In this document: piece by piece, positions 10,561-21,937 of the stretch
Numbering within the stretch: position 1 is the stretch's first letter
Layout of the letters: each line of letters opens with the position of its first letter
Source: Pseudogymnoascus destructans
Taxonomy: Eukaryota > Ascomycota > Leotiomycetes > Thelebolales > Thelebolaceae
DNA length: 64,000 nt
Assembly (NCBI RefSeq): GCF_001641265.1
Contig: NW_020167521.1
Span: 992,001 to 1,056,000 of the forward strand
Direction: 5' to 3'
Position numbers and translations under genes: made by a program
Notes under the pieces: generated by a model
Told to the model about the DNA's origin: nothing
Seen by the model: only the letters and a program-made list of their open reading frames with translations
The model's database searches: none

Positions 10561-11724
10561 TTACTTCTTCTCCTTGTCCTCCTTCGCCTTCTCTGCGTCT
10601 TCTACGGAGGTGATTTCCCCGTTCGCGACGCCCTCAGCCTTCTTGGCGTCCTTGCCCTCCTTCTCCTTATCCTCGTCCTTCTTCGCCTCCTTCTCCTCTT
10701 GCTGCTGACGGTTCTGGATCTTGTTCTCGATTAAGTCATGGAAGGCTGTGATGGCGCGGATCAGACTGCTAATGTAGATGGCCATCAGCTGGTCGTTGGT
10801 CTTGATGCTCATGGCGTGTGCCAGTTCGCTGGTGGCCTCGCCCGACCCTGGGGTTTCTGATGTGGAGGCCTTTGGTGTGGAGAGGTTGGGGAGGAGGTTG
10901 AAGACGTCTTGGAGGTTGCCCAAGATGACATGGTTGACTGGTAACTTCCCATCGCTGACCTTCTGGAGGTATTGTTGTATATCACGCAGCCTCAAATGCA
11001 GCCCTTGGAGTGATTGCAGTTGCGATGTAATCCTTGTTGAGAGTGTGCCGACTGCTACATCACGTATATCTCGTAATAAGTGCTCAACTCCAATCTCCTC
11101 TGCCTCCTCTGCCTCGATGATAGATGGGGTGTGTACGAAGGTCTTAGATGTGGTCGTTCCGTCCTACAGAGTGTTAGCTGTGATGCCCGCTTAACAGAAC
11201 ATAGAGCGCCTACGTCTTTAATCTCATCCACTGCGAAGTATGCATCCGTCGGTACGCCAGCCTCTTTGGGTTGAACATCGATGATTACCAACAGCGGGTT
11301 GGGCGTATATCTCTTGAACAGCTCGTTGATTTCCAGATCCGATGCCCGTAACTTGGGGCCCGAATGATACCACCCAATCAACTTCTCCTTTGCGTTCACC
11401 TTCTTGAACATGTCGTTCATCGACTCTACGTAGTTGTGGTCTAGAAACCATACTGATGGGTCCTTCTCGTCTTCCTCGAATGGCACTGCAGCGCACAATG
11501 TCAGATTCGTTTCATTGGGGTGTGTGGACGTGATCCCTACCTGCGAAACTGTTTGATACTCTCACGTTCTTCCCCTCGTTCTGTCCAAGCAACACACCAA
11601 CCACCCGCTTGCGAGTGCCCTTTGCGGAGCGGCCATAGTGATCGGCGGCGGAGAGGAGGACGAGAGGTGCGACGGAGACGGTGGTAGTGACGAGGGAATG
11701 GGCTTCTGCTGTAGTGGCCGGCAT
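10561..11724 (-). CDS. RPN8: 26S proteasome regulatory subunit RPN8
   Basis: Complement of 10561-11163, 11214-11485 and 11541-11724, giving 352 residues. An MPN domain occupies roughly residues 10-150 (VSVAPLVLLSAADHYGR, VVGVLLGQ, IGWYHSGPKL, LLVIIDVQP). It lacks the metal-binding JAMM His-x-His pattern, as expected for Rpn8, the catalytically inactive partner of Rpn11 in the proteasome lid. The C-terminal helices (LRLRDIQQYLQKV, VFNLLPNLS) dock into the lid helical bundle. A long Lys/Glu-rich tail ends the protein. It is divergent from adenylate kinase across 424 bp. Splice phases are consistent. Confidence 0.96.
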
Positions 11725-12148
11725 TATGGAGTTGTGATGTGGGAGGATGTGATGTCGTGGTTCAGATGGGGTGGATGGGTTCGATATGGAGCTTTGATAT
11801 TCTGACCGCACTGTACCTTAGCTACTAGGCTGACCTCAACGCGACATCTTTGTGACGCTGCTTTAACGAATAAGCGCCGCTGCTTTTCACGAATGCACGT
11901 GATTGAGGCAACAAACGAAACAAAACATGCAATTCGGCGGCGCATACCGGCTAAAGACGCCAGCTTTATTTGCCCGGATTAGAGTGATCCATTCCGCCGA
12001 TTGCGAGCGAGGTCCGAACCAAGCTTTTAAACTTCACAGCTTCTGCCATCACCTTCAACAACCCCAAATCTCTGTACAATATTTTTCTGCAAGTCCCTAC
12101 CCTTTTGCGTACGAGCCGTTCTTCGTGAATTGACTTACTACCGCAGCA
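11725..12148. promoter_or_regulatory. Shared divergent promoter region of RPN8 and adenylate kinase
   Basis: These 424 bp lie between two start codons on opposite strands. A CACGTGAT E-box of the Cbf1/bHLH type is at 11896-11903. No Rpn4-type PACE element was recognised by eye. Confidence 0.4.
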
Positions 12149-13158
12149 ATGTCTCCAGTCACTGAGGATATTCACCACCTGGTCGCGAAACTCGAGCAAC
12201 GGGTGAAGGACTTGGAAAGCAGGCTGCACCTGGCTTCCGGCGGAGTGTCGAAGCAATCCGGTATCGCCGATGGCGTCAGGATGATCCTGATGGGACCTCC
12301 AGGAGCTGGTATGACTTCCAATGCCACTCTGTTGTTGAGTGATACCCTGCCTCGGTACTCAAGCTGACCTGTGATAAAAAGGCAAGGGAACACAAGCACC
12401 AAAGATCAAGAGCATGTTCTCATGTTGCCATTTGGTGAGTAAAAACTACATGCACAACAATTCCCCTACTGGATACAATGCTGATTGTCCGCGTTAGGCA
12501 ACTGGTGATATGCTTCGGTCGCAGGTAGCGAAGAAGACCGAGCTCGGCCGTCAAGCCAAGAAGATCATGGACGAAGGTGGCCTCGTCAGCGACGAAATTG
12601 TCATCGGCATGATCAAGGACGAGCTCGAGAACAACAAGGAGTGCAAGGGAGGGTACGCCTACACCCCCCATCCCCCATCAAGAAAAACACCCCATCTAAT
12701 TCTCACATAGCTTCATCCTCGACGGCTTCCCAAGAACCGTCGTCCAAGCCGAGCGCCTCGACGAGATGCTCACCCAGCGCAAGGAGCCCCTAAAATACGC
12801 CGTCGAGCTCCAAATCGACGACGGGCTCCTCGTCTCCCGCATCACCGGCCGCCTGGTGCACCCAGCGTCGGGCCGCTCATACCACAAGATCTTCAACCCC
12901 CCCAAGGAGACCATGAAGGATGATGTGACCGGCGAGCCGCTGATCCAGCGCTCTGACGACAACGCCGAGGCACTCAAGAAGCGTCTTGTTACCTACCACA
13001 AGCAGACCGCGCCGGTGGTCAACTACTACCAGAAGACGGGCATATGGAGCGGGATCGACGCGAGCCAGGAGCCGGGACAGGTGTGGAAGTCGCTGTTGGG
13101 CGTCTTCCGCAATGAGCAGAAGCCAAGTCTTCTGTCCAAGATTTCGACGGTTGTTTGA
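12149..13158 (+). CDS. ADK1: Adenylate kinase (ATP:AMP phosphotransferase)
   Basis: Join 12149-12308, 12382-12434, 12498-12652, 12711-13158, giving 271 residues. A coiled N-terminal extension of about 43 residues precedes the kinase core. The P-loop GPPGAGKGT is at residues 49-57 and is split by intron 1. Next come ATGDMLRSQV (AMP-binding region), GFILDGFPRTVVQAERLDEML, and the LID segment with RLVHPASGRSYHKIFNPPK. The LID has no Cys4 zinc site, as is usual for eukaryotic long-form enzymes. It catalyses ATP + AMP = 2 ADP in cytosol and the mitochondrial intermembrane space. The 53-nt second coding exon is small but phase and motif continuity support it. Confidence 0.96.
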
Positions 13159-13539
13159 ACGGGTGTTAGTGCTTGTGGTGGGTTAAGGTTTGGGGGTGGG
13201 TGTGGGTGGGCTGGCTCGCATAAGTCAAAAGTTCCGTGTATAGAATGTCCGAGCGGCGTTTTTTTGAAGCATGGAGACGGATGTTCATGTACGATCAATT
13301 TTGCCTAGGTGGATTGTCTTCCTGAAGGAAGATTTTGTATACTACATTAGCACTGATCTGGTGTCATGGCCAAATGTATTAATGAAGAGATGCGAGATAT
13401 AATTATTCTTTCTGCATGTTTGGTTGTCCCAACATCCACTAATATATTTACATGTGATAATCCAACACTATATATCTTTTCACTTTTTTGTAGCCCATAG
13501 TAGTACAGCTCATAATCTTACCGTCGTCCATGTTAACCC
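13159..13539. other. Convergent 3' flanks of ADK1 and coproporphyrinogen oxidase
   Basis: These 381 bp are AT-rich 3' flanking sequence between convergent genes. No other feature is seen. Confidence 0.5.
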
Positions 13540-14829
13540 TCATACCCATTCTCTGGGTGATTTCAGGACCTCCTCTAGCTTTGCCTCCCTACTCCCCTTT
13601 TCTGGGCTATGCATGTATTTCCAGCTCGCAGTGAGCGGCAAGCTCATCAAGATGCTCTCCACTCGCGCACCAGGCGTATTCAAACCGAACGCAGTTCCGC
13701 GATCATGTACGAGGTTGAACTCCACATACCTCCCCCTGCGGATCTGCTGCCAGTTCTTCTCCTGTTCCGTGTACGGCATATCCTTCCGCTTGTTGATAAT
13801 GGGCAAATAAGAAGGCAAGAAGGCCTTCAAGCACGTCTGGATAAACGCGAAGCAGTTCTCCTGGTCGTTCTCCGAGTCGTCGAGGTCGTCGAAGAAGATT
13901 CCGCCTACGCCGCGGGTTTCGTTGCGGTGCTTGACCGAGAAGTACTTATCGCACCACTCCTTGAATCGTGGGTAGTAGTCCTTGGAATGCTTGTCGCAGG
14001 CATCCTTCACGGTCCTGTGGAAGTGGATCGCGTCCTCGTCAAACAGGTATGACGGCGTCAAGTCCGTGCCGCCGCCGAACCACCAGGTTCCCACACTCCC
14101 ATCTGGGTTCTCAGTCTCAAAGTACCGGTAGTTGAGATGCACAGTCGGAGCCATCGGGTTCTTCGGGTGCAGCACCATGCTCAAGCCAGCCGCAAAGAAG
14201 GGCAGAGAGTCAACAGAAGTGTCGATTTTCTTGTGATCCGCCCGCATCTTTATGATAGCCTGTTTCGGCAGACTGCCGTAGACGACGGAGATATTGACCC
14301 CGGCCTTCTCAAAGACGTTTCCCTCCTGCAGCACACAGGAGATGCCTCCTCCCCCATGCTCGCGCTCCCACGTATCGATTTGGAACTTCTTGCCGTCGAT
14401 TTCCTGTAGCACCCGCACGATTTCCTTCTGTTGCTCTTTAATGAACGCTTCCATGCGAAGGCGCATAGGCGAGTCAGCAGTCACGCCAGACTCACGCTTC
14501 GTGAGGTTGTCGCGGTCCGCAATTGACGCTGTCTGTAGCTTGGTGGGCTCGTCGGTGACCTAGAGACCCAATTAGCATTGCGTTGGAGGACGATCAGCTA
14601 GGACGACTACCATGGAATAGATGAGGAGGCCGCAGAAAACCACGCCGACTGCTATGCGGGTCTTGGGAAACAGGACACCGGTCCGCTTTTTGTCTTCGGG
14701 CCTCGGGGGCTTTGGCAGTATATCGGCATAATTGCGTTTGAGGCGCGAGATCCGGGCAGGTTGTGTGAATGGCCGAGGGGCAACCCGGAGCAGGTTCGAG
14801 GCCCGGGTAAGAGAGTGCATTGGAGGCAT
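13540..14829 (-). CDS. HEM13: Coproporphyrinogen III oxidase (oxygen-dependent)
   Basis: Complement of 13540-14559 and 14611-14829, giving 412 residues. The catalytic domain shows conserved family segments: GGGGISCVLQEGNVFEKAGV, GLSMVLHPKNPMAPTVHLNYRYFE, WWFGGGTDLTP, RGVGGIFFDDL, RRGRYVEFNLVHDRGT and ESILMSLP. It oxidatively decarboxylates coproporphyrinogen III to protoporphyrinogen IX in haem synthesis. The first exon adds a basic presequence-like stretch (residues 1-40, Arg-rich with almost no acidic residues) and a hydrophobic segment at about 58-75, suggesting a mitochondrial, inner-membrane-anchored enzyme rather than the cytosolic form of budding yeast. Start choice lies between Met1 and Met4. 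It is divergent from ATG8. Confidence 0.95.
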
Positions 14830-15585
14830 GTTCGCGGCAAAGAAATAGCACCCTATAATATATATATTGGGTGTTAAATATGCACCCCTTGAAGTTTGAC
14901 GGGAATTGCGGCAAAAGTGCGTGGGAGTAATACGTGAGGAAATCCCGTGCCGTGGCCTCCCAGAAATTATACTAGGGACCTGTTGATGCGACTCTCTGGG
15001 ATGACGATAATAAAGTTAGTGCCTCAGGCATGACGATATTGTAGTAGAAGCAAAGTACCATAGTAAGCAGGCTTATCCCGAAGAGTATCCCGAAGAGTAT
15101 CCCGAAGAGTATCCCCAAGAGTATCCCCAAGAGACCCCAAGAGTATCCCGAAGAGTAGTAGGGCGTGATTTTGATTTTGCTTTGTCTGGTGATGATGCGA
15201 GTCACTGGTTTGCCATTAGTCGGCGGCGGCTGAGCACCCACATCAGTCCAAAAACAGCTTAGCGTTATACGACACCGCTTTGGGCAATCTTGCCTCAGGA
15301 CCACCCCCGCCATCTCGCCAGGCTGCATCGGTACGACTACTTCTACTCTATACTCCTACCAAAACACTCCACACCATCACCATCAACCCCACGACAACCT
15401 TCTCCAACGTTCTTCCCGTACCTTAAATAGTAAGCCCACCCCCCGTTCCTGTCGCTTCTTCAATATCAGCCTTGGATATAGACAGGAAAGACAGAAGAGC
15501 ACGCTTACTGACCTCAACTTCAAGCGCCCACCTCACATCGGACCACAACCTAAACTACAAACCAACCAACCTCCCAGAGATCAAG
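14830..15585. promoter_or_regulatory. Shared divergent region of coproporphyrinogen oxidase and ATG8
   Basis: These 756 bp separate the two start codons. They contain a 12-bp tandem repeat array (listed separately) and a pyrimidine-rich CA/TC stretch at 15350-15580 that probably forms the ATG8 leader. No gene is seen. Confidence 0.5.
15074..15155. repeat. 12-bp tandem repeat array, about seven units
   Basis: Units of TATCCCGAAGAG occur at 15074, 15086 and 15098, then TATCCCCAAGAG at 15110 and 15122, a 10-bp shortened unit at 15134 (ACCCCAAGAG), and a final TATCCCGAAGAG at 15144. The unit is a multiple of three, so on the minus strand it reads as a repeated Gly-Ile-Leu tetrapeptide, but no gene there is supported. 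Confidence 0.95.
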
Positions 15586-16068
15586 ATGCGCTCCAAGTTC
15601 AAGGACGAGCACGAGTTTGCCAAACGCAAGGCTGAGGCGGAGCGTATCCGCGCAAAGTACAACGACCGGATTCCAGTAAGCTCCCACCTTCACCTCACCG
15701 TCATTTCACATTCACCCACCGCTAACCCATGATCAGGTCATCTGCGAGAAGGTCGAGAAGTCGGAGATCGCAACCATCGACAAGAAGAAGTACCTCGTCC
15801 CGGCGGACCTGACAGTCGGCCAGTTCGTGTACGTCATCCGCAAGCGTATCAAGCTGTCCCCAGAGAAGGCCATTTTCATCTTCGTCGACGAGGTCTTGCC
15901 ACCGACCGCTGCCTTAATGTCGAGCATCTACGAGGAGCACAAAGGTATGCCGATCCCACCCCACTCCCTTTATCCGTCCAGCATGCTAACTCGATCCCAG
16001 ATGAGGACGGCTTCCTTTACATCACGTACTCGGGAGAGAACACCTTCGGATTCGAGGAGCTAGCTTAA
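15586..16068 (+). CDS. ATG8: Autophagy-related ubiquitin-like protein ATG8
   Basis: Join 15586-15675, 15737-15944, 16001-16068, giving 121 residues. The sequence MRSKFKDEHEFAKRKAEAER, then ICEKVEKSEI, KKKYLVPADLTVGQFVYVIR, the [30 protein letters not shown] core and SGENTFG are the conserved Atg8/LC3 fold. Gly116 is the lipidation residue; the five residues after it (FEELA) would be removed by Atg4 before conjugation to phosphatidylethanolamine on the phagophore. Length and intron positions are typical for the fungal gene. The first exon of 90 nt encodes the two N-terminal helices. Confidence 0.98.
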
Positions 16069-16936
16069 CCAGTCGGCATCAACTCTCTTTAACGACCCTC
16101 CTTTCGACAGGCATCGACGACACCACCCCCAACTTTCCCACACACCGGCGTTTGGGCTCCTATTTTCTCCCGCGGTTTCGACATTTGCGAGAGTGGACAG
16201 TTTTTATTGGGGGGTTATGGCAGCAGCGGGGGCTTGTGATAACGTTTTTTTATTATTTCGTAAACGGAGACGACGATGATGACGGCCAAGGCGGCTACAG
16301 CTCTCGGCAGGCCAGGCAGAGCAACGGGTTGTGCGGCTTGTAGAGTCGCATGGCGCTGGTGCGCCAAAGGATGGATGACGGTTCAACTAACTGGCTTTGC
16401 TCGATGATTCTGTGAGACTGCATGTGGAAGACTGGGGGGGATAGGGTCTTTATACAAGAGTCGATTTCCTGCGTGTCTATTGCGTCTTGAGATTGTAGTG
16501 GTTTTCTATCGTGGTTTCATAATGGGAATCCTAGAACCCAAGTTTGTGCCAAATATTGCTGATGTGATGTGCTTTGCTTTCCGACTGCTGCAACTCTTTG
16601 ATACCGGGGAATACGCGCTTTCTCCCCCTCGTACAGAACTCCTTTGTTTCCCGTCCGTGATTTCCCCCTATGACTTTTGTTATACAACCGCTTCCCGCCC
16701 TGCAAGCACCCCCACCTCCTGCGTTCTTGTGCTTTCCCAACACAGTCTGATCATACAGTAGTATACAGCCATATCCACACCTCATATCATCCAAGCCGCC
16801 CAGATCCGTAGCCAGCCCGGCCCTACTTCCCATCCCAGATCCCCGCAGTGCCATCCATCCAACCCCAGCACTTGGGACCGGCGTCGACTCATCGGTCCCC
16901 ATATCCCTGCCTATCGCAACTTCCCCCCCCCGCCTT
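16069..16936. other. Convergent 3' flanks of ATG8 and NCE101
   Basis: These 868 bp contain the 3' flanks of two convergent genes. Short frames are present but have no recognised relatives or coding character. Nothing else is seen. Confidence 0.45.
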
Positions 16937-17204
16937 TCACTTCTTCGCCGCAGCAGCACCAACCGGGTCGTCCGCCCTCGGAAATCCAATCCTCCTATAA
17001 CCCCATTAGCCCCATCCCCTCTCATCTGACTCAACGGCAAGGAAATGGGAAAGCTCACCTTAACCCAGCGTCAATAGTCTCCTTCGTGCTGCGTCCGAGC
17101 TCCTTCTCTTCGCGGTTTATGCGCATTGATGCTGCGCCGAGGCCGATGAAGAGTGCGAAGATGGGGTCGAGGGTGCGGGAGATGATGTAGGCGGGTGGTG
17201 CCAT
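16937..17204 (-). CDS. NCE101: NCE101-like small membrane protein (non-classical export)
   Basis: Complement of 16937-16994 and 17059-17204, giving 67 residues. The sequence begins MAPPAYIISRTLDPIFALFI, continues GLGAASMRINREEKELGRST and ends with a short basic/Ala tail. This matches the small fungal Nce101 family: one N-terminal transmembrane segment followed by the invariant RINREEKE-GRST region. In yeast NCE101 was linked to export of proteins lacking signal peptides; the mechanism is unknown. The start at 17204 is chosen because family members begin directly before the hydrophobic segment; a longer in-frame extension to 17345 is Pro/Gln-rich and probably leader. Confidence 0.88.
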
Positions 17205-17681
17205 TGTGGGCGAGTGTTGAGAGGGAGTTTGTTCGTTTGAGGGGATGTGGTGTTGTGGTTGCTTGGGGCGTGGATTACTTTTTTGGGATGGTGAAGCTAC
17301 GGGGGTCGGTAAATGCCGTTCGTTGATATAACGCTCCCCTACCAATCACCCAAAACGCCTACAAGCACCAGCAAAATAATTTGAGATTTAAAGTTATTAG
17401 AGATGGGGTTTTTCATAAGGAAGGAGACGATAATCCCCTCCCGCATAACTAAGTATGTACAATGATTCTATTTACAATCATATTTCCCTCCGCATGTCGC
17501 AGGCCAAGAAGAAAACTGTGCGCCGGATTCTCTTTTTTGCCCCCTCTTCCTCAATCGTACACGCCAAAGCTCCAAAACCAGGTCTAGCCGTCTACCGTTT
17601 CTAACTCGCTCTGCTGGCCCAATGGCCGGTTGCAATAACTTTGATCTCTTCGTCCTTTCGAACACGCTACGGTAGGGTCAT
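17205..17681. other. Region between NCE101 and GGC1
   Basis: These 477 bp hold the NCE101 promoter side and the GGC1 3' flank. No gene is seen. Confidence 0.45.
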
Positions 17682-18770
17682 CTATTTGCTGAAGGCAATG
17701 TCGAAGGCGGGGATCAGGGTCTGAGCCAGCCAGAAGGAGAAGACGAGCTTGGGTCCAGTCATGAGCAGCTTGGGCACGAGACCCTTGAAGAACGACGATG
17801 GGCCCTCCTTCTTGATCATATCCCTGATGATCTTCATGCCGCTCTCCGGGTTCTCAAAGTTGCGGTTCTGGATACGGGTCTTGATGACATCCAGCGGCGC
17901 CGAGACGATCAGGGACGCCGACGCACCCGCAATCGACGCGACGAAGTTCTGAAACCAAGTCGCCTTATTGTAATCCTCCAGCCCGTAAAGATATCCCTTC
18001 GTGAACGCGGAACCTCCGAACAGCGCGAACGAGCCCGGCGCATTGCGCGCAGCGGTCCAGCCCCAGCCTCTGTACAACCCGAAGCCCTCATCCTTGATGA
18101 TGCGGACGATGCCGCGGCCGCGGAAGGCCTCGGGGTTTGTCTGGCGCTTGATCTTGAGGACGTCGAGGGGGAGGAGCACGATCTCGCCGATGCCGATCAT
18201 GGAGCCGGCGAGGGAGGAGATCATGGCCTTGCCGGTCGTGGGGCCGAAGGTGCGGTCGAAGGAGTCGCCATAGTTTTTGGTGATGAGATCACGCGCGAAG
18301 GGCTGCCCGCCGTACTTGTATACACGCTGTGATACCTTGTAGCCGGCGGCGTATCCGAGACCAGGGAAGAGGGAGAGGAACTTCTTTCCTGCTGAGACGG
18401 TGGCCTTGTCTTTGAAGATGACTTGGTTGAGCTGGGCGGTGCTGGAGATCTGTTGCGGGTTAGTTATGATATTCCAGCTGGCTTGTGATAAAGCATTCTG
18501 CTCTTACCTTTCCGTGGTTGCTCATAAGACGCTTCGCAATGGTATCGACCTTCAGTTGGTCAGCTGCGTCCTCTCGAGTTCTGCCCAAGCAATTCATACC
18601 GGATGGAAGACAGCAAGCTCAGCAATACCAGCAGAACCTAAAGGAGGTGTCAGCGCGGTTCCAAGCAGTACATGAGATCCTCATAAGGACATACCGGAAC
18701 CCAGCAGACGCGCCGCAGTCGACTCCTTCTTAACGCCCTTTCCACCAGCGGTAGCCATTGTGGGAGACAT
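17682..18770 (-). CDS. GGC1: Mitochondrial GTP/GDP carrier GGC1
   Basis: Complement of 17682-18449, 18508-18549, 18600-18637 and 18695-18770, giving 307 residues. It is a mitochondrial carrier with three repeats. Segments such as SAGIAELAVFHPVDTIAKRL, FPGLGYAAGYKVSQRVYKYG, GIGEIVLLPLDVLKIKRQTN, RGWGWTAARNAPGSFALFGG and SAPLDVIKTRIQNRNFENPE follow the yeast Ggc1/Yhm1 sequence closely. The carrier imports GTP into the matrix in exchange for GDP, supporting mitochondrial translation, iron handling and genome maintenance. Three short 5' exons precede the long final exon, and their phases agree. There is no cleavable presequence, as is usual for carriers. Confidence 0.95.
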
Positions 18771-19447
18771 TTCTTTTCTGTTTTTCAACGAAACCTCGAG
18801 GGCTATAATAAATAAAGGATAAGACAATTAAGGATTCCTTTTCAATGAAACAGAATTAGATGCCTCTCTGAAGGTTTCGTGAGAAATGTATATATTTCGT
18901 GGCAGGCGCAACGGGAGGGAACTCTTTTCCAATTTCTCGAATAAATCCACCGACTATCGGGCAAAATTAGCTTACAAGACCCCGGCGAGGCTGCACCAGT
19001 AACCAGGAACACCGCCACAAGCCGTGTACTACTCGACCATAAGCGAGGTCCCTTTTCAGCGAGGTCCCTTTTCGAGGTCCCACATACAATTCCGACTATC
19101 ACATGGCGAGCGATGGGATGCGAGTCATCTACACCGCTTCTGGTCTCACCAGCACCTGTTCCATTTAAATCGTACGACAAATACTGATAGCTTAGCTGAG
19201 AAGATGCACAGTGAGATTTTTTGTTATCTATTGCTATAATTATACTAGGCGCCACGAGGAGATTTGACTCCCTCGATGCCTCATGGTATCACAAATTCCC
19301 AAAGCTCCCAAATATGTAGATCCAAAGCCCATCGGCCAGGTTCAACGCCTTCCATATATGCTACAAATAGAACGCCAGCAGCCCCCGTGCCCTAATATAT
19401 CACATCTGAAGTTAGAATCCGGTAGCCCACCACCATGCTCAAAAGGT
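18771..19447. other. GGC1 promoter side and RPC82 3' flank
   Basis: This 677-bp stretch has no recognised gene. A small imperfect direct repeat, GCGAGGTCCCTTTTC in two adjacent copies and a partial third, lies at about 19043-19082, roughly 270-310 bp upstream of the GGC1 start. Confidence 0.5.
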
Positions 19448-21594
19448 TCAGAACTCCTTGAAGATCCCCACAAGCTGATCAAGTCTGTTCATCTGCGTCG
19501 TCAAACGGTCTTCCTTTTCATTGAAGGCACTCAACTTCACCAGATGGTCTTCTGGGAGCATTTCATGCTCGTTGCCTTTGACATCTGATCTATCTGCCAG
19601 CGCAAGCACAACACGTTCTTTGTATCTTTCTGTCTCGAGAACTTGCAAACACCGCGCAATGTTCTTGTAAATACGATCGAGTAACAGGTTTGTGATCCGC
19701 TCTGTGTCAAACCACCAGAGGAAGATGGTGCGGCCGGGTGTTCGAAGGGTATCCCTGGGAACTTCTTGAATATCCGCGAAGCCTGCCATCTGCATTTTGA
19801 CTAAAGTCTTGCGTACCTCCCCTTGCTTCATCAAGGCAATCTTCTGGACCTGTTTCTCGTCGAGCTTGCCATGCTTTCTCAGAATGTGAGACATGCGCAG
19901 GCCCTCTTTACCAAAGGCAGAAGCAATATATGTATCTAGTTCATTTTCTCGCATATATTCTGTAGCCTTCTTGAAGAGGACAGTAAACTCTCCCAGCCCA
20001 TCATTGCTGAGCTTCTTTAGAAGGTCGTGGTTGTGCCCAGTCAGAAGCAATAGGTGGTCTTTTAATTGTGTGATTCGAGCTTGGTGATTCTCTGGAGAAT
20101 GCTTCGCTGGGGCCTGAACGTCAAACTTCACTTTGCTTGCTCGTGATTTGGACGTCACCACGTCCTCTTCATCGGAGCTCTCCCCGCGTCGTTTGCGCGA
20201 TCCATTGGCGCCATCAGTAGCGCTTGTAATTTTATTACCAGCAGCCTGGCCAATACCAGTACCGATATTGATGTCGGCGCTTAGCGCCTGTGCCAGAGTT
20301 GACGTTGTAATTGTAGAGCCTCCAGTGTCATTCTCTTCGTCATCGTCTTCAACGATATTCCCCCGGCAACGAGGAATCTTATCTTCTAGCAAACGAAGAA
20401 GCTCTCCGTAGACTTGAGACGTTACATCCCCAATGTCGTTTTTGGCAACCTCCGTGAGAGCATGTGTCCGTAATGCGACTGTAAATCTTTCATAATTTAT
20501 CCGAACAACGAGTTCGCGCTAGAAATTTGGTCAGCAAGATGTTCTCTAGGAGTCACGGTCGCTGAAAACTTACATCAAGCTTTACATCTTCATCATAGCT
20601 TCCTGATCCTAATACTGCAGGTTTCCCACTTGCGAGCTTCCGCCGTTTATCTGCACCTTTCGGATGCCCGCCAGGCATATAACGCTTCATGTTTCCGTGT
20701 CGCCAGGATCGTTCCTTGTATTGTTTTTGTAGAGTGGCTGTGACGATTCTCTTCAACTCCAGGGTTGCCTTTGCGCTTTTAGAAGCGCCACTCTCTGAGG
20801 ACGAGAGGGCTTCTTTCTCGGCCTGATTATAGGCATCCTTGGGGCTTCTGAACATGCTTTCTACCACTGGTTCAACAAACCCATCGTCCAAAAGCCTGGC
20901 CAATATGCCGTCCAGATTGATTGTAGGCTTTTGATCATCGTGGTGCCCATTTGTGCCATTGCTGGACCCGTTCACTGTGGCACCATTCGCTCCATTTGCT
21001 CCATTCGTATGCCCATTTGTAGTCTTGTTCTTCGATTCGTATGCCTCTGCGAGATCTGCAACCTTTGTATGCCCTAGTAAAAGCAGATTCTGGACAACAT
21101 CCCGTGCGTCAACACCGTATCTCTCTTCGACCGTCTCTAATATCCTTCCAGAGCGCAGGAGGAAGTACGCCGAATCTTCGTTCGCCTCATAGAAGGTAGA
21201 GCCAGATTCTTGCTCGGTATTGTGGAACAATAGGTTTTGTTGTATCAGCACTACGAGTCCATGTCGCACCTGTCGGCCCGTGAGGCCAGTATGTTGTTTA
21301 ATAGTGTTGATCGTTTGTCTTCCTCGTCGCTGGAGTATGGCGAATATGCGCTGTTACGGAGTTAGACTTTGGAGCTTAAACCTTGGTGAAAATAACACGC
21401 GCATGATTTAAAATGTAACAGGTACTTGATAGATCGCAACGAGGATACACATACACTGGTCAACTCTCCATAAGCTTCCCTGACGAGGAGGGCGCAAAGA
21501 TCTGCCAAATGCTGCGTCTGTGATCTCATCGTTAGATTCCTATTGACTCAGCACATCCCCTCTGGGGTGATTTGTTTCTACTTACATGAGACAT
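19448..21594 (-). CDS. RPC82: DNA-directed RNA polymerase III subunit RPC3/RPC82
   Basis: Complement of 19448-20518, 20574-21350, 21455-21517 and 21586-21594, giving 639 residues. The N-terminus TQHLADLCALLVREAYGEL, then FAILQRRGRQTINTIKQHTG and QVRHGLVVLIQQNLLFH, are winged-helix segments of the Rpc82 N-terminal region. C-terminal winged helices include VQKIALMKQGEVRKTLVKM and DTERITNLLLDRIYKNIARC. Rpc82 belongs to the Rpc82-Rpc34-Rpc31 initiation subcomplex of Pol III, which transcribes tRNA and 5S genes. The first coding exon is only 9 nt (Met-Ser-His). A low-complexity Asn/Gly-rich insert (THNGANGANG type) interrupts the middle. It is divergent from QCR2. Confidence 0.95.
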
Positions 21595-21937
21595 AATTTG
21601 TTGCTACTAGAGAGTATCTCAAGTTCTCTAGAGCTGCCACCAATACTACAGAAAAGTCATTGAACCATCAAATTGCACACAATTAACAAAACTGTTCGGA
21701 TGAAGTTCGAGATATTATATGTGGGTGGGGTACATTTTGGCTGAGGCACCGATAGCAGAAACTCGGGACAAATTTGGGCGGTACTGGTCTGCCTGAGCAA
21801 CTTTGATCCCGTGGCCAATCACAGTGCGGCTTAATCCGGGTGTCAATTGATGGTCATCCCGAATTTCTCCAACCACAACAGCTCGACCTCGTCACAACTC
21901 TCCTCTCGCCATAACTTTTTAGATCTCCCTCCTCACA
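21595..21937. promoter_or_regulatory. Shared divergent promoter of RPC82 and QCR2, with CCAAT box
   Basis: These 343 bp separate the two start codons. A CCAAT pentamer at 21815-21819 lies about 120 bp upstream of the QCR2 ATG, which fits binding of the HAP/CBC complex that activates respiratory genes in fungi. The match is to a short motif and remains a prediction. Confidence 0.45.

Noticed and set aside
14972..15328. Minus-strand frame with a repeated Gly-Ile-Leu-Phe tract, looking like a membrane protein
   Set aside because: The tract is only the translation of the 12-bp tandem repeat. Nothing around it resembles a gene.
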